DNA from: Avrilella dinanensis
Lineage (GTDB): Bacteria > Bacteroidota > Bacteroidia > Flavobacteriales > Flavobacteriaceae
Length of the DNA stretch: 64,000 nt
Assembly (NCBI RefSeq): GCF_002807015.1
Contig: NZ_NIPO01000001.1
Coordinates: 466,352 to 530,351, forward strand
Direction: 5' to 3'
The notes under the pieces were generated by a model. It was not told where the DNA came from. It saw only the letters and a program-made list of their open reading frames with translations, and ran no database searches. Positions within the stretch are counted from its first letter, which is position 1; every line of letters begins with the position of its first letter. The position numbers and the translations under genes are program-made. Shown here in pieces: positions 32,300 to 41,753 of this stretch.

Positions 32300-33621
32300 T
32301 ATAATAATCCTCTTGCTTTAAATTCCAGATATTTATTAATCACGTCGATAGTCAGATTTTCTGGTCGTGTTAACACAGAGTAAATTCCGTATTTTCTGAG
32401 CTCCTTAACGATAAGCTCTTTGTCGGCATTGAGCTTTTCAGCAATTACTTTATCATAAATTTCCTGTGTGTTTTTTGGTTTGGAATAAACCAGTTCGTCC
32501 AGTTCCGAATTTTTAAAAAACACCACCGTCAGCAAATGCAATTTGGCAATACTTCGCAGATAAGGCAACTGACGATTCAGCCCGTCGAGGGTTTCAAAAT
32601 TGGTAAACAAAATAATCAAACTTCGTTGACGGACATGCTGTTTAACCTGTATCAGTAATTTTTCGTAATCTGATTCTTTAAAATCAGTTGTAACTTGATA
32701 TAACGATTCCATAAAACGCTGTACCTGAACCGGTTTTCTATCAGCTTTGAGTTTGGTATCAACTTTTTTGGAAAAAGTAAACAATCCGGCTTTATCCGCT
32801 TTCTTGATGACGACATTTCCCATCGCCAGACTGGCATTAATGGCATAATCGAGTAATGTAAGTCCGTTAAATGGCATTTTCATTACCCTGCCTTTGTCAA
32901 TAACAAGATATACATTCTGAGATTTTTCGTCCTGATATTGATTAACCATCAACTGACTTCGTTTGGCAGTAGCTTTCCAGTTAATCGTGCGAATATCGTC
33001 GCCCTGCACATAATCTTTGATATGTTCAAATTCTGTGGTGTGCCCGATTCGGCGGATTTTTTTCAATCCGTGCAGATGTAGTTTATCGTGAATTGCCATC
33101 AGCTCATATTTCCGCATCTGAATAAAAGACGGATAAGTCGGTACTTCTTTTTGGTTATCAAAACGGTATCTTTTTTGGAATAAATGCAGCTTTGACGAAA
33201 CATAAATATTCAGAAAACCAAATGTATAAACGCCTCTTTCTGTCGGGCGGACACTGTATATTTTTTCGGTCGCCGACTGAGCTTCCAAATCAAACTGAAC
33301 AGAAAAATTCCGCATCTGAAACTGAAAAGGTATTTCGTCTATAACCGTTATTTTTGTTTTAAATTTATATCTGCTCTCTACCTGAAGTTGAATAAAATTC
33401 TCATCGCCATTCGATAGTTTATCGCCCAATTCACGACGGGCAGTAATTCCTTTTTTCTGACCGAAAAGCAGGAAAATATCTGTGAAACAAAGCACGAAGA
33501 AAAGTCCGGCGATAATCCACACAACCGGATACAGCCATGCGAAGAAAAACGACAGCACAAACAGCACCGCAATTGCTCCGATGCAGTAATAAAACAGATT
33601 TGTCGTGTAGAGATTTTTCAC
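32299..33621 (-). CDS. DUF58 protein with degenerate vWA-like domain
   Basis: A 440-residue protein with two N-terminal membrane helices (about 10-30 and 33-53) and the DUF58 signature EFEHIKDYVQGDDIRTINW (198-216). It is followed by a von Willebrand A-like fold beginning VYLVIDKGRVM at 238-248. The metal site DxSxS of vWA domains is here DKGRV, so the usual MIDAS serines are missing. DUF58 proteins pair with MoxR ATPases and may deliver a client to them. The gene follows moxR by 6 bases and overlaps the methyltransferase gene, all in one coupled run. Confidence 0.92.
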   Translation of the reverse strand: MKNLYTTNLFYYCIGAIAVLFVLSFFFAWLYPVVWIIAGLFFVLCFTDIFLLFGQKKGITARRELGDKLSNGDENFIQLQVESRYKFKTKITVIDEIPFQFQMRNFSVQFDLEAQSATEKIYSVRPTERGVYTFGFLNIYVSSKLHLFQKRYRFDNQKEVPTYPSFIQMRKYELMAIHDKLHLHGLKKIRRIGHTTEFEHIKDYVQGDDIRTINWKATAKRSQLMVNQYQDEKSQNVYLVIDKGRVMKMPFNGLTLLDYAINASLAMGNVVIKKADKAGLFTFSKKVDTKLKADRKPVQVQRFMESLYQVTTDFKESDYEKLLIQVKQHVRQRSLIILFTNFETLDGLNRQLPYLRSIAKLHLLTVVFFKNSELDELVYSKPKNTQEIYDKVIAEKLNADKELIVKELRKYGIYSVLTRPENLTIDVINKYLEFKARGLL

Positions 33622-33627
33622 AGAAAA

Positions 33628-34629
33628 TTATCTTGGAATTTCGATAGATTGAACAATCTGGTTAATGATTTCTCTGGAAGTCACACCTTCCATTTCTTTG
33701 TCGGGCGAAACGATGATACGATGCTGCAACACTGGCACAGCCACCGATTGAATATCATCAGGCGTAACGAAATCTCTGCCTGAAATTGCTGCATACGATT
33801 TGGCTGCATTGAGCAACGCAATCGACGCTCGTGGCGAAGCTCCCATATACAGTAATGGATTGTTTCGGGTAGCATACACGATATTCGCGATGTATTCAAT
33901 CAAATGATTTTCGATAATAATATGTTTGACTACTTTCTGGAATGCGATGATTTCTTCTGCGGAAATAACCGCGTTCACATCAGCAATTTTGTCCTTATCC
34001 AACAGTTCGTGTTCTTTCATCAAAATATTGATTTCCTGCTCCAGAGTCGGATAATCAACGGTAATTTTAAACAAAAACCGGTCGAGCTGGGCTTCGGGCA
34101 ACTGGTATGTTCCTTCCTGTTCGATAGGGTTTTGCGTCGCGATAACCACAAACGGCTCCTGCATTTGATAACGCTGTGCATCGATGGTTACTTGTCGTTC
34201 CTCCATGACTTCAAAAAGGGCAGCTTGTGTTTTCGCCGGAGCTCGGTTTATCTCGTCAATCAGTACGAAATTGGAAAATATCGGTCCGGATTTGAATTCA
34301 AAATCATTGATTTTGCTGTTATAGACCGATGTTCCTAAAATATCGGACGGCATCAAATCGGGTGTAAACTGGATTCGACTGAATCCGGTGTCAATCGTTC
34401 TCGACAGCAATTTTGCTGTGATGGTTTTGGCAACGCCCGGCACACCTTCAATCAATACGTGACCTTTGGATAATAGACCGACCAAAAGCAGCTCAATCAT
34501 TTGCCCCTGCCCTACGATGACTTTACCGATTTCCTGTTTAATTAAAATCGTTTTTTCTTTCAAATTGGATAAATCTATTCTGTTTTCAAAAGATAGATTT
34601 TCGTTTTCGGGGTTTTGATTTTCTGTCAT
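33628..34629 (-). CDS. MoxR-family AAA+ ATPase
   Basis: The 333-residue MoxR ATPase has Walker A EGVPGVAKT (61-69; the MoxR variant with Ala where most have Gly), Walker B FVLIDEINRAPAKTQ (Asp125, Glu126), sensor 1 FVVIATQNPIEQEGTY, and the C-terminal lid with GASPRASIALLNAAKSYA. MoxR proteins act as ring chaperones that fit cofactors or assemble membrane complexes with vWA partners. The genes around it encode DUF58, DUF4350, DUF4129 and SpoIIM-type membrane proteins. The start overlaps the previous stop by four bases. Confidence 0.96.
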   Translation of the reverse strand: MTENQNPENENLSFENRIDLSNLKEKTILIKQEIGKVIVGQGQMIELLLVGLLSKGHVLIEGVPGVAKTITAKLLSRTIDTGFSRIQFTPDLMPSDILGTSVYNSKINDFEFKSGPIFSNFVLIDEINRAPAKTQAALFEVMEERQVTIDAQRYQMQEPFVVIATQNPIEQEGTYQLPEAQLDRFLFKITVDYPTLEQEINILMKEHELLDKDKIADVNAVISAEEIIAFQKVVKHIIIENHLIEYIANIVYATRNNPLLYMGASPRASIALLNAAKSYAAISGRDFVTPDDIQSVAVPVLQHRIIVSPDKEMEGVTSREIINQIVQSIEIPR

Positions 34630-35792
34630 TTTCCTGTTATTTTTTCGATAGCGGCGTGTAAGTTTATCACGTCCTGCTCGGTTGCTTTTTTATTTTGTGT
34701 TTTGTATTGCTCAATCAATGTGACCAAATGTTCAACATCTTCAGTTTTGCTGCCTGTTTTCTGACTTAGATTTTTAATAAACTGTTCGTCTAATTTCCGG
34801 GTATCAATGCGTAATTCCGTTCGTACATATTCCAGCAGATAAATAATCATTTTATGAATCAAATCACTGTGATTTTTTTCCAGATAATACAAATTGGCAA
34901 TGGTTTTGGCAAATTCCACCGAGTGATTTTCTTCTGGTTTGATTATCGGAATAATCCTTTGTTTTCGTTTGCTGTTGAAAAATATAAATAAAAGTATGCC
35001 AATCAGCATAAAATACCAAGCCCAACGCAATGATTTGTTGCCAAGGATAAACCGCAGAATATTGGTGTTTTCGGCATTCAGTTGGATATTTTTATCAAAC
35101 CAAATCACTTTTTCGCTGTCGATATAACTCAACATACTTTCAGCATAAAGATGATTGTTGCTTTCGAGCAAATGGTAATTGGTCAGCATCAAAGCGTTTG
35201 TGCCGATATACAAATGTCCTTTCCCGATTTTCTTTCGGATAAAATTCGGCTTGGTGTCATTCGCCACACCCAGAATTTCAATTCCGGCAGAATCTTTTAC
35301 GCGAAGTACATTTCCCATTGTTTCCAATGTAAAATTGGAAGTATTCAGATGCGGATTAACCAGTTTTACCGTATTGATTCTTTCATAATCCATAGATAAT
35401 CCTAAAGAATCAACTATATAATAACTATAACTCAAACTTTCATCGGTGAGCAAAAAAACATCGTGTCCTTGTTCAACGGCATTTCTGATTTTCTGAAACG
35501 ATTCCGGGTCGCTATTTTTATCTTCAATCAGCAACCAGGTTTCTTTGCTGAAATTGACCGTATCCAGCTCCTGATTGTAATATTCATAAGGCGTTTTATC
35601 ATATTTTTCAATTTCTGCCGGACTGATAATTGATGATATTTCTTTGTTCAGAATATACAATCCGTACGGAATTTTATCTGAAGTCTTGAATGTTTTCGAC
35701 CAGTCAATCGGTTTGGGAATCAACACCTGAACCAGCAGGACAAGTGCCAGACCTATCACAAAATACACGATATATTTTACAGATGATTTCAT
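34626..35792 (-). CDS. DUF4350 domain membrane protein
   Basis: A 388-residue protein with an N-terminal membrane helix (about 7-25), a periplasmic domain of DUF4350 type (DKIPYGLYILNKEISSIISP, QGHDVFLLTDESLS) and a second helix at about 257-273 (YFMLIGILLFIFFN), then a cytoplasmic helical tail. The outer domain resembles a glutamine-amidotransferase-like fold without an evident catalytic set. DUF4350 genes are typical members of MoxR-DUF58 clusters. Overlaps moxR by four bases (ATGA). Confidence 0.88.
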   Translation of the reverse strand: MKSSVKYIVYFVIGLALVLLVQVLIPKPIDWSKTFKTSDKIPYGLYILNKEISSIISPAEIEKYDKTPYEYYNQELDTVNFSKETWLLIEDKNSDPESFQKIRNAVEQGHDVFLLTDESLSYSYYIVDSLGLSMDYERINTVKLVNPHLNTSNFTLETMGNVLRVKDSAGIEILGVANDTKPNFIRKKIGKGHLYIGTNALMLTNYHLLESNNHLYAESMLSYIDSEKVIWFDKNIQLNAENTNILRFILGNKSLRWAWYFMLIGILLFIFFNSKRKQRIIPIIKPEENHSVEFAKTIANLYYLEKNHSDLIHKMIIYLLEYVRTELRIDTRKLDEQFIKNLSQKTGSKTEDVEHLVTLIEQYKTQNKKATEQDVINLHAAIEKITGK

Positions 35793-36583
35793 GACAGATG
35801 TTGTTGAATTGCGTGATTAAACTGCTGACGGATTCTCTCAAAACCGGTTTGGTCGATGTCAAATTCGCCATACCAGATATTTTCATAAACATAAGCGAGA
35901 TAATCGAACTCTTTTTTAAGTGTCGGATTAGAAATTTCGTGCAAATATTCCCGGTTGGTTTTATCCGGATTCCATTCGATAATTTGCTTTTCAGACATGA
36001 TTTTGAGCAAACGCAAAAAATGATACCGTACGGCGGAACGATATTGCTCACGGGAAACAGCATCTTCGATGAGCTGGTCAAAATCTATTTCGTGAATGTC
36101 TTTGTCAAGGTCATAAACTTCCACCAGTTCTTTCGGTTTTTTGCGGAATATCAGATGAATATCATTCAAAATAATATATCGAACGAGAAATGCGATAAGC
36201 ACAACAATAATAATGTATGCCGAAATCTTAAGAATCTGTGTAACAAAATCTACCGATTCCCACGACGGATTGGTATTGAAAAGGCTACGAAGAAAATCCA
36301 GGAATCTGTCCCATATTGATTTTTCAGACAATCGTTCGTAGGAATAGATAAAATCCGTACCGGTGTATTGGTCTTTATAACCCGGACTGAATTTTTTCTG
36401 AGCCAACGGCAAAGTGTTTTTTTGCAGTGAGTCTAATGGGATAAACTTGCTCTCGGAATAGGCTTCTCCTTGTGTCACGATTTCCACAACCGGCTCTACG
36501 CCATCAGTGATGGTGTCTGAATGTGTTTGGGCATAAACAGAAAATACGCTGAAGAACAATATGTAAAACCAATGGTTATTCAT
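35789..36583 (-). CDS. DUF4129 domain membrane protein
   Basis: The 264-residue protein has a signal peptide (cleaved near VYAQ, 19), a periplasmic stretch, one membrane helix (about 112-134, ILKISAYIIIVVLIAFLVRY), and a cytoplasmic DUF4129 domain with REQYRSAVRYHFLRLLKIM and PDKTNREYLHEI, followed by VYENIWYGEFDID. DUF4129 occurs with MoxR and DUF58 and, in other proteins, fused to transglutaminases. Role unknown. Its start lies inside the previous gene (8-base overlap) and its stop overlaps the DUF4350 start by four bases. Confidence 0.88.
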   Translation of the reverse strand: MNNHWFYILFFSVFSVYAQTHSDTITDGVEPVVEIVTQGEAYSESKFIPLDSLQKNTLPLAQKKFSPGYKDQYTGTDFIYSYERLSEKSIWDRFLDFLRSLFNTNPSWESVDFVTQILKISAYIIIVVLIAFLVRYIILNDIHLIFRKKPKELVEVYDLDKDIHEIDFDQLIEDAVSREQYRSAVRYHFLRLLKIMSEKQIIEWNPDKTNREYLHEISNPTLKKEFDYLAYVYENIWYGEFDIDQTGFERIRQQFNHAIQQHLS

Positions 36584-37517
36584 CTAAGCCGATTCGGTCT
36601 ATTTCTGATTTAGCAAAAACACTTTCTCTTTTTTCCATTTCGCCATAATATATCAAACCAAAATTAACAACAATCACATTGCTAAGCAGCATACTTACCG
36701 CTATTGACACAGCATATAAAGCACCGACTGCATAAATAACCCACATCGTATCTTCTGCCGAGCCGGAATCAGACATAACGACAAAACCAATGATAAAAAT
36801 AATTATATACGGAATCATAGCAATAACAGTACTTATCAATTGAATGATAAAATAAAGAATCAAATTACAGCCAACAATTTTCCAGAAATTATTGTGCAGG
36901 GTATTAAAAGCAAAACCCAAAGCCTCGAAATAGCCCAATTTTTTGTCGAGATAATGAAATAACGACAAATAAATCAACGCATTGAAATAGGGTATCAACA
37001 ATAGAATAAGTAAAAATCCGATGATAATAATTATTAGAAATGTCGCAATGGTAGCTGCAATTACAAGCATCGTCCCAACCACGAAAAAAGTAGCGAAACA
37101 AAACATTAACACTCTGCCGAAATTTTGTCTTATCAGCAAAGATATTTCGCCCGATTTCGGTTTATAATCAGTATTTTTTTCTAATAAGCGAAGATAAAAA
37201 ACCGGGTATGCCATTTGAATTACCGAAAGAATTATTGCTACCACGAGCATACCTAAACCGGTAAAAATCAGCCATTCGATATTATCCATATAATAATCAC
37301 CAATCTGATTCCCGAACTGGTTCGGATTGTTTAAACTTCCGAAAACAGCGTCCATATAAAACTTTGACAGAATATAGCCAAGAACCATAAAGACAACCAA
37401 TATCAGAAAATTGATTTTCAGATAATTACCAAAATAATTTTTCCATTTCAATTTAAAAAAACCAAATGTATCGTTGAACAATTCACCGAAATCTCTCTTT
37501 TTAAATAATTCAAACAT
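36576..37517 (-). CDS. Polytopic membrane protein of the SpoIIM-MoxR cluster
   Basis: The 313-residue protein has about six membrane helices (for example LILVVFMVLGYILSKF, FTGLGMLVVAIILSVIQMAY, FATFFVVGTMLVIAATIATF, IAMIPYIIIFIIGFVV) and a soluble N-terminus MFELFKKRDFGELFNDTFGF. This start resembles the glycerophosphodiesterase-membrane-domain-like proteins that occur in these clusters; that resemblance is by eye only. It overlaps the SpoIIM gene and the DUF4129 gene by eight bases each, so it must be made together with them. Function unknown. Confidence 0.82.
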   Translation of the reverse strand: MFELFKKRDFGELFNDTFGFFKLKWKNYFGNYLKINFLILVVFMVLGYILSKFYMDAVFGSLNNPNQFGNQIGDYYMDNIEWLIFTGLGMLVVAIILSVIQMAYPVFYLRLLEKNTDYKPKSGEISLLIRQNFGRVLMFCFATFFVVGTMLVIAATIATFLIIIIIGFLLILLLIPYFNALIYLSLFHYLDKKLGYFEALGFAFNTLHNNFWKIVGCNLILYFIIQLISTVIAMIPYIIIFIIGFVVMSDSGSAEDTMWVIYAVGALYAVSIAVSMLLSNVIVVNFGLIYYGEMEKRESVFAKSEIDRIGLDE

Positions 37518-38478
37518 GTTTATTAAGTTTTTGATATACTTTTTTAGGATAAATAAGATAATAATAGCTAATCAGCCCCAGCGTTCCGAAGATAATCAAA
37601 TAATTCAATATATTGGGCATTGCCTGGGCATAACGCGTGATATAACCTTCGATAATTCCGGCAAAAATCGTAAACGGAATAGTGCTGATATATATTTTAA
37701 AACTGTTTTTGAAACCGATTTTAAATGAATTCAACCGCGAATAAGTTTTCGGGAAAAGAATGCTCGCTCCGAGGATAAATCCCGCCGCCGATTCGATAAC
37801 GATGGCAAAAATTTCCATCGAACCGTGTAGCCAGATTCCGCGTACACTTTCCATAAAAACTCCTTCTTCATAAAAGAAATACTGGAACGAACCAAGCATA
37901 ATCGCATTGTAAATCACAAACAGTAACGTGCCGATACCACCTGCAATTCCGTACAGATAACAACGCAAACCGACATATAAGTTATTTAACGTGATTCCAC
38001 CCGCACTGCCCCAGTTTGAACTGCTTTGATACACCGCCATCGGATCGCCGTTTTTGATATTTTCGAGCGTCGTATTTACGTAATAGTCGCCCATAATCAG
38101 CCGGACAAACGTATCGTCATAGGCAGCCGAAATCACGCCTATACCTACGAAAATAAAGAAAACCGCAAAAGCAAAATATACATACTTCCGATGAGCATAA
38201 ACCGTCAGCGGTACATCGGATTTGAAAAAACGGGCAAATTTATTTTGGTCATAACGCTTTGTTTTATATACCTTTTGATAAATTTGTGCAGATAAAAAGT
38301 TTAAGTATTTTGTGAGTTTGCTTTTTGGGTAGTACGTTTGTGCAAAAGACAAATCATTGATAAGTTGCACATACATATCGGCCATTTCGTCGGGTGTTTT
38401 TTTCACACCGCCCGAAATAACCTTTTCGTACTCAACCCATTTATCTCTGTTTTGTTTGATAAAAGCGACCTCTCTCAT
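37510..38478 (-). CDS. Stage II sporulation protein M-like membrane protein
   Basis: A 322-residue SpoIIM-family protein, with the soluble start MREVAFIKQNRDKWVEYEKV followed by about five helices. The core shows YNAIMLGSFQYFFYEEGVF and GIWLHGSMEIFAIVIESAAG, the family's HGSxE region. Despite the name, the family is widespread in non-sporeformers and co-occurs with MoxR, DUF58 and RDD proteins. It is the first gene of the leftward cluster; only 20 bases separate its ATG from the diverging RDD gene. Any promoter must overlap the neighbour's coding region. Confidence 0.93.
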   Translation of the reverse strand: MREVAFIKQNRDKWVEYEKVISGGVKKTPDEMADMYVQLINDLSFAQTYYPKSKLTKYLNFLSAQIYQKVYKTKRYDQNKFARFFKSDVPLTVYAHRKYVYFAFAVFFIFVGIGVISAAYDDTFVRLIMGDYYVNTTLENIKNGDPMAVYQSSSNWGSAGGITLNNLYVGLRCYLYGIAGGIGTLLFVIYNAIMLGSFQYFFYEEGVFMESVRGIWLHGSMEIFAIVIESAAGFILGASILFPKTYSRLNSFKIGFKNSFKIYISTIPFTIFAGIIEGYITRYAQAMPNILNYLIIFGTLGLISYYYLIYPKKVYQKLNKHV

Positions 38479-38498
38479 AGACGGCTAAATTAAAAATT

Positions 38499-39227
38499 AT
38501 GAATGAATTATCCATCAATACCTCACAAAATGTGAATATTAATTTTGTGACAGCCTCGCTCGGTGAAAGGATTGTCGCTTTTGTGATTGATATGATTATC
38601 AAAATTGCCTATTATTGGGCGATATCCTATGTGATAGGATTGATAGGAATTCGATTCAATTATTTCGATTCGTGGGAAAGCATGACGGTGTCGTTCATTA
38701 TATTTTCGCCTATAATTTTTTATACATTGGTGTGTGAAAGCCTGATGAGCGGGCAAACAATCGGCAAAAGAATCATGAAAATCAGGGTAATTAAAATTGA
38801 TGGTTATCAGGCATCATTTGGTGATTATCTGGTTCGGTGGCTGTTCCGGGTGGTTGAAATCGTTATTTTTCAAGGAGTAATTGCTGTAATGGCAATTATT
38901 TTCAGTGGTAAAAATCAACGTCTGGGCGATACGGTTTCCGGAACGGCGGTAGTGAGCCTGAAAAATAAATTTGTTTTGAATCTGAACTTTTTGAGTAATC
39001 TACAGGAATATCAACCTCAGTTTCAGCAGGTATTGCGATTTTCGGATAACGATATGCGAATAATCAGCCAAAGTTATCACAAAGCACTGACAGACAACGA
39101 TATTCAATTAGAGAAAAAGCTCGTGGGAAAAATTGAAGAAGTATTAAAACTGAAAAATCCGTATGAAAACCGGCAGAAATTCATCAGCACAATTATCAAC
39201 GATTACCAATACCTGACACAACAATGA
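38499..39227 (+). CDS. RDD family membrane protein
   Basis: The 242-residue protein has the RDD-domain pattern: RIVAFVIDMIIKIAYYWAI (Arg and Asp of the name in helix 1), a second helix, and GQTIGKRIMKIRVIKIDGYQ before LVRWLFRVVEIVIFQGV. A C-terminal helical tail of ~70 residues follows. RDD proteins are membrane proteins sometimes linked to ion transport. In flavobacteria it habitually accompanies SpoIIM and MoxR. It overlaps the TRIC-type gene by four bases (ATGA), making a two-gene rightward unit diverging from SpoIIM. Confidence 0.92.
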   Translation: MNELSINTSQNVNINFVTASLGERIVAFVIDMIIKIAYYWAISYVIGLIGIRFNYFDSWESMTVSFIIFSPIIFYTLVCESLMSGQTIGKRIMKIRVIKIDGYQASFGDYLVRWLFRVVEIVIFQGVIAVMAIIFSGKNQRLGDTVSGTAVVSLKNKFVLNLNFLSNLQEYQPQFQQVLRFSDNDMRIISQSYHKALTDNDIQLEKKLVGKIEEVLKLKNPYENRQKFISTIINDYQYLTQQ

Positions 39228-39850
39228 GCAACATAGACGTTTTTTTAATAGTCGATATTTTAGGCACTATCGCCTTTGCTATTTCGGGTGCTTTGGCAGC
39301 CATACGCAAACGCATGGATTTTTTCGGTGTACTGATTATCGCTTTCGTGACTTCTGTTGGTGGCGGGACTATCCGTGATTTGCTTATCGGCGATACACCC
39401 GTCACGTGGATACGTAGCTTAACCTCATCATACGTCATATTTTTCAGTGCGATGGCTGCCATTATTTTTCGCAACAAATTAAAAATCTTGCGGACATCTT
39501 TGTTTTTGTTTGATACGATTGGAATCGGTTTGTTTACCATTATCGGTATAGAAAAAGGATTGATGTTTCATCTGCACCCGTTTGTTTGTATTGCATTAGG
39601 AACGGTTTCGGCTTGTTTCGGAGGGGTTTTACGAGATATTTTGTGTAATGAAATTCCGGTTATTTTCCGAAAAGAAATTTATGCCACAGCCTGTATTTCG
39701 GGCGGAATCATATTTTTTATTCTAAGACATTTTTCTGTTAATCAAGATATTATATACTTACTTACGGCAGGAACGGTTATCTCCATACGACTAATGGCTG
39801 TAATCAAATCGTGGTCTTTTCCTAAAATTGAAATGAACACAAAAAAATAA
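39224..39850 (+). CDS. Trimeric intracellular cation channel family protein (UPF0126/YicG)
   Basis: The 208-residue membrane protein has two internal repeats of three helices plus one: FAISGALAAIRKRMDFFGVL with VTSVGGGTIRDLLIGDTP, and later IGLFTIIGIEKGL with GTVSACFGGVLRDILCNEIP. GGGxxRD is diagnostic of UPF0126/TRIC. Bacterial TRIC homologues conduct K+; the physiological role is unsettled. Translationally coupled to the RDD gene. Two terminator-like hairpins follow. Confidence 0.93.
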   Translation: MSNIDVFLIVDILGTIAFAISGALAAIRKRMDFFGVLIIAFVTSVGGGTIRDLLIGDTPVTWIRSLTSSYVIFFSAMAAIIFRNKLKILRTSLFLFDTIGIGLFTIIGIEKGLMFHLHPFVCIALGTVSACFGGVLRDILCNEIPVIFRKEIYATACISGGIIFFILRHFSVNQDIIYLLTAGTVISIRLMAVIKSWSFPKIEMNTKK

Positions 39851-40019
39851 AAAAGAACACAAAGAAACAAAGCTGCTGATTTTCAATAATTTACACCTTA
39901 TTTTTTCTTCGATAAAAATTTTTATTTAAAAAAAGTGAAGAAAAAAAGTGACTTTTTTCTCAAAACGTTGTCTAATTATACAGCTACGAAAAAAAGAAAA
40001 TAGTTTTGGGTTTGTTTTA

Positions 40020-40054
40020 AAAGAGTTGGGAAATCTTTTTCTCAGCTCTTTTTC
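40020..40054 (+). terminator. Terminator-like hairpin after the TRIC gene
   Basis: AAAGAGTTG (40020-40028) pairs with CAGCTCTTT (40043-40051) with one G-T pair and T-run after. The 170 bases between the gene end and this site are A/T-rich, with an AAAAAAGTGACTTTTTT near-palindrome around 39948-39960, and show no gene. Confidence 0.45.
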
Positions 40055-40072
40055 TTTTAGAGTATCTATGAA

Positions 40073-40101
40073 AAAAGCTGTTTTTTGTAAAAACAGCTTT
40101 T
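40073..40101. terminator. Bidirectional terminator, guaA end
   Basis: AAAAGCTGTTTTT (40073-40085) pairs perfectly with AAAAACAGCTTTT (40089-40101), three-base loop, T-runs on both strands. It is 10 bases from the guaA stop. Confidence 0.85.
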
Positions 40102-40110
40102 CAAATATTA

Positions 40111-41640
40111 TTATTCCCACTCAATCGTTGCAGGCGGCTTAGAGCTGATATCATACACAACTCTGTTCACTCCTTTCACTTTATTGATGATTTGGTTGGA
40201 AATTTCCATCAAAAATTCATACGGCAAATGTACCCAATCAGCCGTCATTCCGTCAGTTGATTGCACAGCTCTCAATGCCACAACTTTTTCGTATGTACGC
40301 TCATCGCCCATCACACCAACCGAATTAACCGGCAAAAGAATAGCTCCCGCCTGCCACACATCGTCATACAAACCTTTTTCTTTCAGTCCGTTGATAAAAA
40401 TAGCATCGACTTCCTGAAGAATATTTACTTTTTCGGGTGTGATGTCGCCTAAAATACGGATTGCCAAACCAGGTCCCGGAAACGGGTGTCTGCCCAACAG
40501 TTCGGCATCAATCCCTAACGACGCTCCCACTCTCCTCACTTCGTCTTTGAAAAGCATACGTAAAGGTTCTACAACTTGCAATTTCATGAAATCAGGTAAT
40601 CCGCCCACGTTGTGATGAGATTTTATCGTTGCAGAAGGTCCTTTTACTGAGATAGACTCTATCACGTCCGGATAAATAGTTCCTTGTCCCAGCCATTTGG
40701 CGTTTTCTATCTTTTTGGATTCGTCGTCAAAAACTTCCACAAAAACCCGTCCGATTATTTTTCGTTTGGCTTCCGGGTCATCGACTCCTGCCAATGCGTC
40801 CAAAAAACGGTCGGAAGCATCTACTCCTTTGACATTTAACCCCATTCCTTTGTACTGGTCGAGCACATTAGCAAATTCATTTTTCCGCAACAATCCGTTG
40901 TTCACAAAGATACAATGCAGATTTTCCCCGATTGCCTGATGCAGCAATACTGCTGCCACCGTAGAATCTACTCCTCCGGAAAGCCCCAAGACTACTTTGT
41001 CGTCCTGCAGTTTTTCTTTTAATTCCTTAACGGTATCTTCCACAAAAGCATTCGGTGTAAAATCCTGGTTTACTTTGGCTATATCTACCAAAAAGTTTTT
41101 CAATAAAGTCGCCCCATCTGTGGAGTGATATACTTCCGGGTGGAACTGAATAGCATAAGTTTCTTCTCCCGAAATTCTATAGGCAGCATTGTCAACTTCT
41201 TTGGTACTTGCCAGTTTTATTGCATGCCGAGGCAAGGTTTTTATCGTGTCGCTGTGGCTCATCCACACCTGGCTTCCGGTCGGAATATCTTTGAACAGCG
41301 AATCGGAATTGTCGATATAGGCAAGATTAGCCCGACCATATTCACGCGTGTTCGACGGAGCAACTTCTCCTCCAAAATTATGAGCGATATATTGTGCTCC
41401 ATAACAAACTGCCAGCAAAGGTTTTTTTCCTTTTATTTGAGACAAATCCGGGTGCAAAGCGTCTTCGGAACGTACCGAATATGGACTTCCGGACAAAATC
41501 ACAGCCTGAAATTCGTCTAAACTTTCAGGAATCTGGTTGTAGGGTAATATCTCGCAGAAAATATTTAACTCTCTGACTCTTCGGGCAATAAGCTGTGTAT
41601 ATTGCGAACCGAAATCTAAAATAAGTACATTGTGTTGCAT
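40111..41640 (-). CDS. guaA: GMP synthase (glutamine-hydrolysing)
   Basis: GuaA aminates XMP to GMP in the cytoplasm with ATP and glutamine. The 509-residue protein has the class I glutaminase domain (Cys79 in LLAVCYGAQ, His167 and Glu169 in [10 protein letters not shown]), the PP-loop SGGVDS at 221-226, and the C-terminal dimerisation domain ending [16 protein letters not shown]. It starts [20 protein letters not shown], aligning with other GuaA starts, so the ATG at 41640 is right. The promoter box at 41645-41652 leaves no room for a normal leader, so the mRNA may be leaderless. Confidence 0.97.
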   Translation of the reverse strand: MQHNVLILDFGSQYTQLIARRVRELNIFCEILPYNQIPESLDEFQAVILSGSPYSVRSEDALHPDLSQIKGKKPLLAVCYGAQYIAHNFGGEVAPSNTREYGRANLAYIDNSDSLFKDIPTGSQVWMSHSDTIKTLPRHAIKLASTKEVDNAAYRISGEETYAIQFHPEVYHSTDGATLLKNFLVDIAKVNQDFTPNAFVEDTVKELKEKLQDDKVVLGLSGGVDSTVAAVLLHQAIGENLHCIFVNNGLLRKNEFANVLDQYKGMGLNVKGVDASDRFLDALAGVDDPEAKRKIIGRVFVEVFDDESKKIENAKWLGQGTIYPDVIESISVKGPSATIKSHHNVGGLPDFMKLQVVEPLRMLFKDEVRRVGASLGIDAELLGRHPFPGPGLAIRILGDITPEKVNILQEVDAIFINGLKEKGLYDDVWQAGAILLPVNSVGVMGDERTYEKVVALRAVQSTDGMTADWVHLPYEFLMEISNQIINKVKGVNRVVYDISSKPPATIEWE

Positions 41641-41644
41641 TGGG

Positions 41645-41652
41645 CAAAGATA
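41645..41652 (-). promoter_or_regulatory. Bacteroidota -7 box TATCTTTG, four bases before the guaA ATG
   Basis: TAnnTTTG on the minus strand. With transcription expected to start only a few bases after the box, the guaA message would begin at or beside its ATG. Confidence 0.5.
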
Positions 41653-41711
41653 ACTTTTATTTTAAAATGCGTAAAGTTATTTCGTTGCTTTTAAATTCGC
41701 AATTCTTTATG

Positions 41712-41719
41712 TACATTTG
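41712..41719 (+). promoter_or_regulatory. Bacteroidota -7 box TACATTTG (NlpE-like gene)
   Basis: TAnnTTTG ending 34 bases before the ATG at 41754, downstream of the earlier in-frame ATG at 41640, which it excludes. Confidence 0.6.
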
Positions 41720-41753
41720 TTTGAGGAACTGTAATATTAATTTGCTGATTATA

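Noticed and set aside
35798..36319. 173-codon frame opposite the DUF4129 gene
   Set aside because: Shadow of the DUF4129 coding frame; no recognised motif.
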